Below, piece by piece: positions 10,501 to 23,900 of a DNA stretch of 64,000 bases. Position 1 is the stretch's first letter; every line of letters begins with the position of its first letter. The stretch comes from Dipteris shenzhenensis (lineage: Eukaryota > Polypodiophyta > Polypodiopsida > Gleicheniales): the NCBI GenBank assembly GCA_047967505.1, contig CM106540.1. One strand, given 5' to 3'. The notes under the pieces are model-generated. The model was not told where the DNA came from. It saw only the letters and a program-made list of their open reading frames with translations, and did no database searches. Position numbers and translations under genes: made by a program.

Positions 10501-13500
10501 TCAGCATGACAATTGAATTATTTGATGATGATGAAGTGGCTGATGTAGCAGACCCCCATGATGTCTCTCATGAGGAATTGACAGGAGTTCATGATGCAGA
10601 TGAGTCTCCTGACACAGATGCCACAAAGGGGACTGCTTTTCCTTTTGATCCGGGTGGGGCTATTGAGCAAACCACTCATGTGATGCATGAGATTGATATT
10701 TAGCCTACATGTAGCAGGAAAGGCCGTAAGCCAACACTCTCTGTGTTGGAGCATCAACCTACAATGCCTTTTCCTGTCAGAGGTGATGCTAATGGTAATG
10801 TTCCTGTGGATGATGAACAGATTTATTGGGATGCCCAGTCTACACTGTATACCATCTCACTACATGCCTTGATGGGTGCCAAAAGTGCTGACACAATCAG
10901 GTTGAAGGGAATGATTAATGGCAGATCTGTCCATGTATTGGTAGACAGTGGTAGCACTCACAGTTTCATTAATTGTAGAACATTGCAAAGATTGGGATTA
11001 GTTGCTACAGAGATAGACCATGGTCTGAAAGTGGAGATCGCGAATGGACAGCACATGATCAGCAGACATTGTTGCCAGGATGCCAGGATCAAGTTTTCTG
11101 ATCATTATGAGTTTGCAGGTGATCTTTTGGCATTGGATATGGGACCCATAGATGCTGTCCTGGGTTGTGATTGGCTGAAATCCCTGGGGAAAATCAGTAT
11201 AGATTTGAATGCTTTATCTCTTGAGTTTTGCCACAAGGGTAGAACTGTTACATTGCAGGGCATTGTGAATCAGAAATTGCAGGTCATTTCAGCAAGGCAA
11301 CTAGCTAGGGAGCTTAAGAACGAAAGTGCCATTTATGCATTGAATGTCTCTGTACCTCAGGAGGGTGGTATTCCCCATGTGGATAATTGTGAAATGCAGA
11401 AATTGCTCTTAGAATTTGGGGATGTGTTTGCTGATATGCCATCTCAGTTGCCCCCAAAAAGAGATGTTGATCATGCCATAGTCCTGGAACATGGTAGTAA
11501 ACCAATAAACAAGGCCCCGTACCGACTCTCTAAGGTTGAACGGGAAGAAGTGGCAACACAGGTGCGAGATTTTCTTGAGAAAAACTTCCTTGCTCATAGC
11601 ACCTCGCCATTTGCATCTCCAGTACTCCTGGTGAAAAAGAAGGATGGCTCTTTTCATATGTGCATTGATTACAGAGAATTGAATAAGACCACCATTAAGA
11701 ACAGGTTTCCTATTCCCAGGATTGATGACCTGCTGGATGAACTCAAGGGTGCTCAGTATTTCACGAAGATTGATTTGAGGTCAGGTTACCATCAGATCAG
11801 GATGAAAGAGGGTGATGAGCATAAGACTGCCTTTCGTACAGAAAGAGGATTATATGAGTTCAAGGTGATGCCTTTTGGTTTGACTAATGCACCAGCCACC
11901 TTCCAGGCACTCATGAACAAAATCTTACACCACCTTCTTTTCAAATGTGTGCTGGTATTTTTCGATGACATTCTCATTTATAGTAAGGATGCACAGGAAC
12001 ACATTGACCATGTCCGACAAGTGCTAGAAATCTTGAGGATGCATCAGCTTTATGTCAAGGCCAGCAAGTGCACATTTATGGCAGAGGAGGTTGAATATCT
12101 TGGTCATGTTGTAAGCAGGCACGGAATCAGGGTAGACCCAGCTAAGGTGAAATGCATTAAGGAGTGGCCGCAACCACAAAATACCACGCAGCTCAGAGGT
12201 TTCTTGGGTCTTGCTTCTTTTTACAGGAGATTCATTAGGCACTCCGCCAAAAGGGCTGCCCCTCTCACTGATTTGCTGAAAAAGGATGCCTTCCAATGGT
12301 CAGAAGCAGCACAACTCAGCTTTGATAACCTCAAGGATGCCCTTAGCAATGCACCTGTATTGGTGTGCCCTGATTTCTCACGGTCTTTCATTATTGAGAC
12401 GGATGCCAGTGGCAAAGGTTTAGGGGCTGTCCTAAAACAAGAGCATGGTGTGATTGCTTTTGAGAGCATGAAGTTTAATGCCAGAGAAATGAATTATCAT
12501 GTTTAGGATCAAGAGATGCTGGCAATCTTGCATGCTTTTGCAAAATGGCACCACTACCTGTACGGTAGCAAGATTAAGGTCAAAACGGATCATAGGACAC
12601 TCAAGTACTTCTTAACGCAGCCTAATTTATCCATGAAGCAGAAGAGATGGCTGGCTGCAGTTCAGTCCTATGATTTTGACATTGAATATAGAAAGGGGAA
12701 AGAGAATGTGGTTGCTGATGCCTTGTCTAGGATGTGGTCATGCAAACTGTCTGCCATTTCCACGCTTCATCAGGAGTGGATACTTGGGATTCAGGAGGAA
12801 TACATGCAAAATTCTGATGCAGCTCCTATTTTTGTGGAGTTACAGAGTCCGTCCAGCCAAGGACATGTTCGATTTCAGCTCCGCAACGGACTGTTATGGT
12901 GCAGGGACAGAATTTATCTTGTGCCAGACTCCAAGTACAGGTTGATGGTATTACAGGAAATGCACTCATCCCCTATGTCAGGGCATACGGGTATCACAAA
13001 AACATATGAAAAAGTAAAGGAGAGCTTTATTTGGGATGGTTTGTGGCGAGATGTGGTTAAGTTTGTCAGTGAATGTTTGCCCTGCCAACAAAATAAAGTG
13101 GACAGCCGGTTACCCGCAGGCCTTCTGCAACCGCTACCCATTCCTGAAGGCAAATGGACTCACATTGCCATGGACTTCATTACAGGCTTGCCTTCTATAG
13201 ATAAGGGTTGGGATAGCATATTTGTGGTGGTTGACAGGATGACTAAGCAGGCCCATTTCATACTGACTAGGACTCGGTACTCCGCTTCACAGGTTGCCTG
13301 GCAATTCATTGAGTATGTGTTCAAGCACCATGGTTTTCCTTAGGAGATTGTCAGTGACAGGGATGCTAAATTTATGGGTCACTTTTGGCAAGAGTTATTC
13401 ACTGCAGTTGGTACTTCCCTTGCGCCTAGTACTGCTTATCATCCACAGACGGATGGACAATCAGAGACGGTGAACAAGTGGTTGGAGGAGTATCTAAGGC

Positions 13501-16500
13501 ATTACTGTCATGACATGCAGAAGTCTTGGGACAAATGGTTAGCATTGGCTGAATTTTGCTACAACAGCACCAAACACCTTTCTATTGGCATGAGTCCATT
13601 GGAGGCTATGTATGGATGCAAAGTGGGAATGCCTTCCAGGGTTGCAGACTTGGCTGTGAAAAATCAGCAAGCAAGGAATGATTTGGAGAGTATGGATGCC
13701 CTTCTGCAGTTGGCTAAGAGGAATATGCAGGATGCCCAAGCCAAGCAGAAGAAGTATGCGGATGAACAAAGGAGGTACTTATCTTTTGAAGAAGGGGATT
13801 ATGTGCATTTACGTCTCCATAAGAATCGATATTCCTCGCTGAAAGGTAATACCAACACAAAGCTTGCCCACAGGTATTATGGCCCCTACAAAATCATCCG
13901 CAAAGTTGGGCAGGTAGCATATCAGTTGGAACTACCCAGTACCTCCAAGATCCATAATGTTTTCCATGTATCCTTGCTGAAACCACATGTCGGACAGCAT
14001 GTCCAGGTTCTTCTTGAGTTGCCTCCTATGGATGAAGAGGGCCACATAATCTATGTGCCGGAGCAAATCAAGGGCTTTAGAGATCGTGTACTCAGGAACA
14101 AAGCCTACACATAATACCTCATCAAATGGAAAGGTTTAACGGAAGATTAGAATTCTTGGCAACCTGAGAGCATTGTGCAGGACTACCCCTATCTCCTACA
14201 GAGCTGATCAGTTTCTGTTGTATCCTTCTCATCCAGGGCAGCCTCTTGGAAATTTTGAGGGCAAAATTCTTTGGGAAGGGATGGCTGTAATGAAGGTGGG
14301 AAAAAGATGGATTTTAAGGGGGAAATAGATGGGAGAATAGTAGGGGAAATGCGGGAACTGTGGGGGACTATATAAGTCAACCCAAAAAGGATTGTAAGGT
14401 ACTTTTTGATGTGACATCTAATCCTATCTACTCTCCCTCCTCCTTCCTGCTACTTGCTGCCTACGCTCACACTCTCTCTCTCTCCCTCTCTCTATCTCTC
14501 TATTCCCTCATTCTTCTCTCTCTTCCTCTCTCCTTCCCCTTCTTCTCCCTTCCTTCTGCTATTCTCTCCCCATCTCCAAATCTGCCCCTTCCCCCTTCAC
14601 TACAAAGCCTCAAGGCACAAACAACTCATACAGAATCTTCACTTCCGTAGGGTAATGACAGTTATATTTATTGAAAAGATCATCTTAGGATCCAACATGT
14701 AAATAATAAAGACGCACATGGTGACAAAAGGAGGGATATATGTCTTAAGTGATATGGCTATAAAAACTTGTACTACAGGAGGGCTTGTGACATCCACAAG
14801 GCCTTCCACAACAATCAAGGTGGAGAATCTTCAAAAATTAACAATAGTAAGCGTGCCAAAGTCTTGTATCTATTAGATCCACATGAGACTGGTTTTGCGG
14901 CCCAAATGTAGCTGAAGACCAATGCATTTTAATGCTTTCTCCACAAGGTGTTTAGGCAGAGTGCTCTAGAAATTTTATGCAAAAAGGGATATGGGCATAG
15001 CAGCTACCTTTGCTGATGGTGGATTTCACCCCATGGTTGCAACCACAGGTACGCACATAATTACACACATAGGATAGTGGAATATTGGGCTGACAAGGTA
15101 CCATTGGAGGATATCCAAGTGGGGATATGGGGCTGCCCATGACGGCTGAGCATTATGACATTGGGAACCGTTGGGGTCATCTTCTTCAGCCATCCCTGGC
15201 GAGCACACAAAAACATTCTCCAACTTTATTCCGGATTACCGGTGTTCAGCTTGGGAGCTCCCCCTTTGTCTTGCTTATTATTTTCCGTCCCCTCCTTTGT
15301 CTATGGCTGTTTCTGCATCTTTTGCAATGTGATTCTGCATATGCACTTCCCTATCTCCGTTGGGGGTTGTCCCTCAACACCTTGGCATTCCCGAACTCAA
15401 GAGTAACCTTCTCCTCCAAAGGCCAGAACAGCTTCATCAATATAAGTGCAAGCTGCTGAGCTGGAGATACATCAACCCCAACCTAGAAGCCAAGATAGCC
15501 AGTGGAAGTGCATCTGGGAAGGCAAACGAAACCTCTGTCAACACCCCAATCGGAGTATCCTGCACAGCACCTGCTAGGTAGAACCTGTCAATGGATGTGG
15601 CAATAGTAGTCAAGTTGTGCTCTGAATGTGATTGATGTATCTCTGCAAGCTCAGTATCTAACAGCTCCTCCTCCTGCTCTTGCCTAATCGGAAGACGTAG
15701 TACCAATATCCCTTAACTAGTAGCTTACAAGAACTAGCCCATAGCCTCAACTAGAAAATAAAAAAAGATATGGAGCAAGGGGGCATCCATGTCTAACTGA
15801 TCTGGATAGATGGAATGCAGGGCTCATCCTCCACATAACACCATCCTACTTGCTGAATGAGAATACGCATGAGATCCATCTGTCACTGAAACCAAGTCTG
15901 CTCATGGTGCAGTCAACTCTGTTTTGGTCTTCTCAAAATCCTGAAGTAGGACTGCGATATCCTGTTGACTCGCATGTGCCTAGTGTGTGGCCTCCCAAAA
16001 AGTGAACACATTGTCCAAGATGCAATGATCCTGGACAAAGCCTGTTTGTGTAGCTCGGATGATGTCGCAAAGAAGGGGTCTAAGGCACAGAGCCAAAGTC
16101 TTAGCCAAGGTCTTGTAGGCAGTCCCGAGAAGTGTAACTGGTTTCTCATTCCTAAGAACTGTCCTGTCTCCCACTTTCAGGATTATACTAATAAGACCTG
16201 TACACATGGGCTCACCTAAAGATCCGAGCTGAAGAGCCTTGTCCCGCAAGTCATCTTCGAATGCAGATAGCAACTTTCTTGCTGACCTACGCATCATGAC
16301 ATAAGAACTGTCCTGTCTCCAACTTTCAGGATGAGACTAATAAGACCTGTACACATGGGCTCACCACAAGATGTGGTTTGAAGATATCCCACAAGGTCCT
16401 ACAAAAAAAGGCTACAAGCCATCCTCTCTTGAGCATCTATCCTTGGGAAGCTCTCGCAGTGCATCTGTAACCTCCTGAATAGATCAAATATACGGCACAT

Positions 16501-17293
16501 CTTGTTTGAAACGACTTGCAAAACATGATCCCAAACACCCTCCCTTTGACTACTATCTCATCTGTCACTAGATCTGCTATTTCGAGACTAAAATAGAACT
16601 CAAATGTAATCTCCATGAGATGACGAGGGACTGCCTGTCATACTCCCGCATCCCCTCTTAAGTCTCCACATGCTATCAGAAATCGCTCTAAAGAACTCTC
16701 TGGAGCATCTGTCACCCTTTTGTGTGAGTAGAAGCCCAATTGAGCTCTCCTATCCTGCAACTTCTCCAGCCTCTCCTGTGCTGCAAATAGTTGACCCCTA
16801 AGGAAAAGCAAGTCCAGGAAACTCTGTATCAAGCCCTGCAATATGGTTACCTCATCACTGTCTGCTCCCTCTCTTTGTATGTGCTTTGCTTTCTCACCTT
16901 TTGCTTTTACTGGCATGCAGCACTGACTCTCTCTCTAGAGCCCGCTCCACCCAGGCTAACTATCCAAGCCCCTCTGGTCTGTCCTCTAGGAGCCAGATAT
17001 CTTGAAGCTCGTGCACAAACTCCATCAGAAAGCCTGTGACTCTAACAGTACCAGTTCCCCCCAGTCTAGATGTCAAAATAGCCTGAATCAACACTGGGTC
17101 ATGGTCCAAAAGAACAAAGGCTGATAGAATACCCACCTGCCCTCCCCTAGCATGGCACCACTGATGATATAGTATCTATCTAATCTGGATAAGCAAATTG
17201 AGCCATGAAAGACGCCTGACTGAGAGAAGTATAGATTGTGTCCCAAATGAGAGAAGTCCTCCATCGTGAAGACCAACATGGACCAAGAGACGG

Positions 17294-17346
<53 letters not shown>

Positions 17347-17890
17347 GTCCTCCCTGATCTTATCTTCAGCGAATTCAACCATCTTGAAATCTCCTACAAC
17401 AATCCAAGTGTTCGTGGCAGACACTATGGATAACGCCAGTTTGTGTCCTCTGCATCTTAGCAATCTTGCATCAATATGCCCTAAAGTTCATACCTCACAC
17501 CCGTGTGATCTGAAACCACTTGAAGTGGAGTGCAAGATATGACCTTTCCTAGTAGAAACTATGGATCCTAGATACTCCTCTGACTCATAGGTACGAAAAC
17601 TGGGATAGAGTGACGAGGCTATTTGGACTACTACCAGGGAGTGAAGCCCATCCTGCAGTAATCCTGGAACTGAGACCTCCTGAGACTGTGGCATGAGAGG
17701 AGCACCTCTTATCTCTGGCTCTCGCTGTGAAGAAAGAAGGCCACCACTGAGACTTTGCATAGAATCTTCTGGTGAAGGAGCCTCTTGGAATTGAAGCAAG
17801 AGATGTGATCTCTGTCTCCTGCAGAGTAGTGGCAACTTTGAACTCGTAGGAGATGCTGGGAATTGTGTGATCAAGGGCTTGTCTTATGAT

Positions 17891-17929
<39 letters not shown>

Positions 17930-20900
17930 CGCACTAAGTGCTATGATGTGTCTAGACTATGGCATAAGTGATGATGTAATGCAAAGGTCCCCACTTGGGG
18001 AGGTGCCTTAGATTTAGGAGTCCCTATGATATAGGGCTGATTGCCTATGATGTAGGAGAGGTGCCTATGATCTAGGCCACCCTCTCTCCCACTCTATAAA
18101 AGAGAGGATTTCCTCTCAAACTACAATTTTGCTCTTGGTTCCCACACTCTCTTCCATGATGTCCTCCTTCTCTCCCACTCCCCAACAGGAAACTGTCTCT
18201 CTGTAACAGTCTTACGTCTCTACCATCTCTGTCTCTGTTTTGTCTCTACCTGGCTCGATGCTCTCCATGAAGGGGACTGATATAATTGGAGTGGCATTTT
18301 TGTCCTCCATTGTAAGGCTTACACCAACTTGAGGATGAGGAGCTGCTGCTGGGAAAGGGCAAAGACAGATGAAAGGAAAGAAACAAACCTTCCAAGCTAA
18401 TTGAGAGACAAAGTCATCAATTGAGCTCGTGAGTAGCACTCAAGAACAATGAGCCTCGGCCTACAATCAAGCGCTCCTCATCGCTTTATCACCTGTCTAG
18501 ACTCACAAGCTTATAAAGCTTTAGCTCGCAACGCTCTTGAGGAAGAGACCTACAAATCAGTTAAAAGCATTACAAAGAAGCTTTAAACATCTACATGTCA
18601 GAAACAATAAGGCATCCAGGAACTCCTGACATCGCCAAACTTTAATACAGCATGTCTCGGGCTAGTATTAAAATACAACTCTAATCAATTCAAATCAGAT
18701 GCACCCAATCCATTGCATTTGTAAAGAAACAAAAACTCATCCTCCATTAATAAATGAATTGAAGTAAAGACAGATGTATGTACTTGAAACCAGATAAGCA
18801 CTCAAATGTGGAAACAAAATCACTCACATCTTTGCATTCTAGAATGAATGACACAGTCTTCTGAATAGATTTTCCAACCACCCAAATGCGTTGAAATTTC
18901 TTTGCAGCAGCTGACATTCTCTGCAAAAATAAATCAAAGCTCAGGCGAAGGCATCTATCATAAATAAGATTGTTACATTTATTCAGACTACAAGCAGGAA
19001 AGTTTATAAGTTTATGAAGTCAAACAACATGCCTTGACATCAATCAAAAGACGATGACATTCAGTAAAAAGATTACATACCTCACGGATCCAGAAAAAAG
19101 AATATGTAGAAAATTTTGTTTCATGTGATATATCGAACCTTTCTGTGCTCTTTAGGAGTCCCAATGCTCCCTCCTGTTAAGGACAGTATCAGATAAGTAT
19201 ATTCAATATAATTCATGCAATAGTCATAAGATATGTTAAAGAATTAGTTGTAAAATGATCCTGTAAAGCAGAAAAAGTGAAATATGGTGTGTGTGTGTGT
19301 GGGGGGGGGGGATTAGACATCCAAAGTTTAGTGTTGGGACAAAGGATCCTATTTTGTGGAGCATTTGAATAGCATTAGTGTTGAAGTAAGATGCATGCAT
19401 TATCAGATCAGAGCTAAACCTTCCCTAAAGAAAATCAGTCCTGCCAAGCCTAATGAAGCCCATCAATATGTGATGTGCACACATACACTTTTTTTTGTAA
19501 GCAGCAGCATGCACAAACGTGCGCGCGCGCACTTTTTTTTTTGGGCAAACTGAAAAAAAAACCATTTCATTAAGAAGAATGTACATTCATAGCATCCGAA
19601 AGTGAGACAACTACTACTCAAGACTAGAAACACTGATAGAAACACACACACACACACACGCTTTTTTTTTGGGGTGAAATCCATGTATGCTTATATTACA
19701 AAAAGCAGTCCTCAAAGAGAAGACATGCAATTACAATATCATCAGATCTCATTGTAAGACAAGTAAGGAGAGTAATCTATCTGATGAACAGAGAGGCAAT
19801 CACACACACACACACACACACACACAGCCTGTCCTAACAAAGCATGACTTTCCCTACAATGCTGAGACTGATCAACCACCCCTCAGTCTGTAAACCAACC
19901 TGAGGGGGCACATATCTTGGGCCTTTGCAGGCCCTGCCTGTCACGTGACAGGCAACCAGTGGACCAGGCTGTCCTGCCCCTGCCCCAACCTGATTTAGGC
20001 CATTTCTCTGGCCCATACCTTGATTTAGTCTGCCGCCAATCAGACCCTGCTGTTCCACCTCTGTTCAGGCCCTTTTCTTGCTCCAGAAGCCCTGCTATAG
20101 CTCTGTAGAAGCTCTTGCAGGTAGCCATGTAACACCCCCGTCATCCATACAATGGGTATGTCTTATAGACATCAATACAATCTAATAAGAGAGACTATGA
20201 TTCTCATTGGATGTGGCTTGTAAAAGATGACCAAGAATTATGTTTAAACATGCAAAATAAAGGAGATATTAGTCCCTCTATTAAATTATATCACGACTGA
20301 GAGAGCGGAATTAGGAAGCCCTGTATGGGTTGAAGTGGTTGATTTTCCAGATTACATGAGAACAGAGCTTCCAGGTTTAGCCATGACATTGGGACCACAG
20401 ATCTTGTTTTAAGGGCCAATCAATACCATTCAGAAATAGCATGGATTTGCACCTTTTTATTCAAAGTGCATTGAGAAATACTATGGATTTCGATTTTACT
20501 ACCCATTCCTCGTGCATATCATCAAGATAATAAGTCGTCATCATGCTTGGTGACATAAAGAGTTCTCCTTTTAGGATTGTTATAATCACCAAGCCTGATA
20601 AGATGAGTATGAATCTTGGCATGCCATGCTCAAACCTTATTGTGCAGGCAACATGTACCTTAGTTTTACATCCTTTGAATTCAAAACTAGGAGGTTGAGT
20701 GACATACACCTCCTCTTCCAGGTCTCAATGAAGGAAATCAATTTGGATCTGATTGCGACCTGGTCCTGATCACTAATGTGCACCGTACAGCTCCAGGTGC
20801 CTGTGTGGCAAATCCGTACTGCTGACATCATCCCTCGTGCTGAGATACCCACGCAATTCTGCTCCCTCATGTTCCAGAGAATCTTGTAGCAGCCCTGCAT

Positions 20901-23900
20901 CAAACCTGACCTTCAAGGGAGCTCTTCCTTGCCAGGTATCTCTCTTTGCTGTCCACATGGCAGCCCATGTGGCAGCCCCATATCCGCTCTTTTGCCTGTA
21001 ATTGTGCTGCCCAATGGCCCATATAGCAGCCAGTATGCGGCCCATGTGGCAGCCCTAATATTAACCCTAAGTACACCTTCCCCATGCTCTCCTCGTATGG
21101 GGGCTCACAAATGGGGGGGGTGACATAAAGGACTGATAAGACACTCGACCAGCCAAAATGAAGGCAGTTCTGCCAAATATGGCGACTATCAACAAATAAA
21201 GTTTCCCCTTGTCTGGAAAATGGCAGCGACCAGCTAAGAGTACCAGCGGGATTAGTTGTAATGGTGATGGACCTTGTGGCTGATGTTATGGCTCCCAATG
21301 CTTCTGCGAGCAGCAAGGCTAAGCCTGCTCCAAGATTGCGACAGCAGCAAATGTGTTAGCTGGATGAATACACCCCAAAATGTGGCAACAATGCAGGCTG
21401 TGTCTGGTACTTTTCCAATGATAAAAGCATCAGCAGACATGAAGGAGCAGTTTAAATGAGACCTTATGCCCTGCTCATATGGGGTTTCAGTGTAATCCAC
21501 ACCTGCAAAGGGGTGATTGGTCGATTCAGACATGGTAAGCAAGCATACGAGCTGTGTTTTTGTTTTTTTGTGGAGATATTGCAATGGGAATGTGGCAGCC
21601 CCATATCCGCTCTTTTGTCTGTGATTGTGCTGCCCATATGGCAGCCAGTATAATGCCCATGTGGCAGCCTTAATATTAACCCTAAGTATACCTTCCCCAT
21701 GCTCTCCTCATATGGGGGCTCACAGATGGGGAGGTGACTTTTCCAACATAAAGGACTGATAAGACACTCAATCAGCCAAATAAAGTTTCCCCTTCTCTAG
21801 AAAATGGCAGTGACCAGCTAAGAGTAGCGGCGGGATTTAGTTGTAATGGCGATGGAACTTGTAGCGGATGTTACGGCTCCCAATGCTTCTGCAAGCAGCA
21901 AGGCTAAGCCTGCTCCAAAATGGCGACAGCAGCAAATGTGCTAGCTGGATGAATACACCCCAAAATGTGGCAACAATGCAGGCTGTGTCTTCATAGTTGC
22001 CAGGAGTTTCTGAAACGGGAGGTTTCAAACCGGTTTCATACGTTTGAAACGGGTTTCGAAAAATGAATGAAACGGGTTTCATTCGGAATGTGAAAATATG
22101 TGCATTCATACCTAGGGTATGCATCATGCCATATACAAAAATGTGCAAATAAAGATTGTAAGTGACTCCATAGTGCATACATGATACAAAAAACATACAT
22201 ATCAAGTATAAGCACCATACATACTGAATCCTCATCATACAAAAAGCTAGTCATCAATGATCATACATTATACATATTAGAGTACTCAATGATCATCTTC
22301 ACACATACATACTGAATGATCATACATATTGATAATTGAATCTTGATCATACTTACTGAAATTTGAATACTAATAATAATAATAACTACAGTCATCAATG
22401 AACCTCCCAAGACCTCCATGGTGATGGACCATGAAGGTAAAAAGGTCAAACTACAACTGGAATTCAAAGTACTGTCTATCAATAATAAGTCACAAATCAA
22501 AAGTCAAGCCTCATCATCAATGTCAGCATCTTCCTCCTCACCCAAATCCATGTCCTCATCAGCCTCCTCCTCACTGCTACTGGAACTCCCAGAAGACTCA
22601 TAAAAAGCATCCTCATGAGATGCAGGTGCAATTGAAGTACTGGCACCAGCTGCCTGGGAGGATCGGGTGTGGTGAGATGAAGCCGTGATCTCCTCGTACA
22701 ACATGGCGTAGATATCCCCCTCCTCAAGTGGAATCACGGCATCTCCTTGCACTTTGTGATGTCGATTTTGTAGGGATTCACCTGCCGAGGCTCAATGGGG
22801 TAGTTCGTTTGCTCGAGCAATCGTAGATTGCAATGGCAAAAGACCAACCTCTCCAATTGCACAGTGGACAATCTGTTCCTCTTCTTGGTATGGAGTAAGG
22901 CCCATGTACTCCAGTTTCTCTCACAAGGTCCAGAGCTACAGTCTTGTGAGAGAACTCGCATCGCTATGCGTCTCTAAAACAAAACAAGAGACATTCTCAG
23001 ACTTTACAGTTTAGTGGCAGCTTCCAATTGCTGAGCTATACCCACATGTTTTCAAGTAATAAGAAAGTATTGCCTCTAGGGTTAAGTATTACCAAGTGGG
23101 ATGCCTCAATGCCATATTTTTCCCACCAAGAAACTGCTGCTAGCTGAGTCTCCTCTCTTTGTGCATTGCGTGATCCAAAAACACCGCTTCGGTTGCGGAA
23201 AAGAAGACGCTCATCCTCCAACTTCAAAAGCAGATCATCATCATCTCCCACAATCTTGCTCATATAAGCTGACCACCCATCCTCTAATTCTCTATCGAGA
23301 TATTGCTGCTCATTCCTCCATAGAGGATGAAGGATATGAGCAACAGTATGGATTGGCCTACTAAACCAATCCCAACACGTGTTCCAGATCTCCTTAAGGT
23401 CTTCAATCCTTAATAAGAAATTATGAATCAAAGGCAAAACCAATAATGTTTAGAAAAAATGAAAACATAGATTAAAAGGAATTCTAAGCATGCCACTTTG
23501 CTAATTGGAAAAATGCTAAACTTCAAAGGATGACTCATGAGTACGGGATACCTGTCTGCAGATAGGTGAGTACACGCATCAAGGGTTTCCCCCACTTTGT
23601 CCATGAACTCATAGAGAAGCCCAATGGTGCTCCCCTCCATATCTGTCAATCGGAGAACACTGTACATGGGGTTCATTATCTTCACTAGAGCTGCAGCCTC
23701 CTCCCACCATGCATCTCTCATGACCATGTGGCTGAAACCAATTGCTTTGGGCTCATTCCTATCCCCCCATTGCTGCCAATCACGGGAAACAACTGTACGC
23801 AGCAAGCCATGCCGCACTTGAACAACCCTCTCCAACATTATGAACATATAAGCAAACCGTAAAAGGTCGAGGTCACTATTTTCCCTGAACATGCTCAAGA

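Larger units (their letters stand above)
8009..14604 (+). mobile_element. Ty3/gypsy LTR retrotransposon, complete but defective
   Basis: Two 319-bp LTRs (8009-8327 and 14286-14604), both TG...CA, are flanked by the 5-bp target duplication AAGCC (8004-8008 and 14605-14609). The primer site TGGTATCAGAGC (8329-8340) matches initiator tRNA-Met. A purine tract (GGGAAGGGATGG region) precedes the 3' LTR. Order is gag, protease, RT, RNase H, integrase, then a chromodomain-like tail, as in chromoviral gypsy elements. It lies in sigma intron 6, opposite to the gene. The LTRs differ at four sites, all transitions (about 1.3%), so insertion is recent, yet the coding frames carry one frameshift and six stops. 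Confidence 0.95.

Noticed and set aside
9853-14150. RNA editing or stop read-through to explain the many TAG/TAA codons
   Set aside because: U-to-C editing is known for organelle transcripts; for nuclear transposons deamination decay is the simpler cause.
17088-17463. Arg/Glu repeat proteins (RERERE) over CT tracts, also near 41859 and 43723
   Set aside because: Translations of (CT)n microsatellites.
22504-22752. Separate acidic protein gene
   Set aside because: It is the C-terminal tail of the hAT transposase, displaced by a small frameshift.
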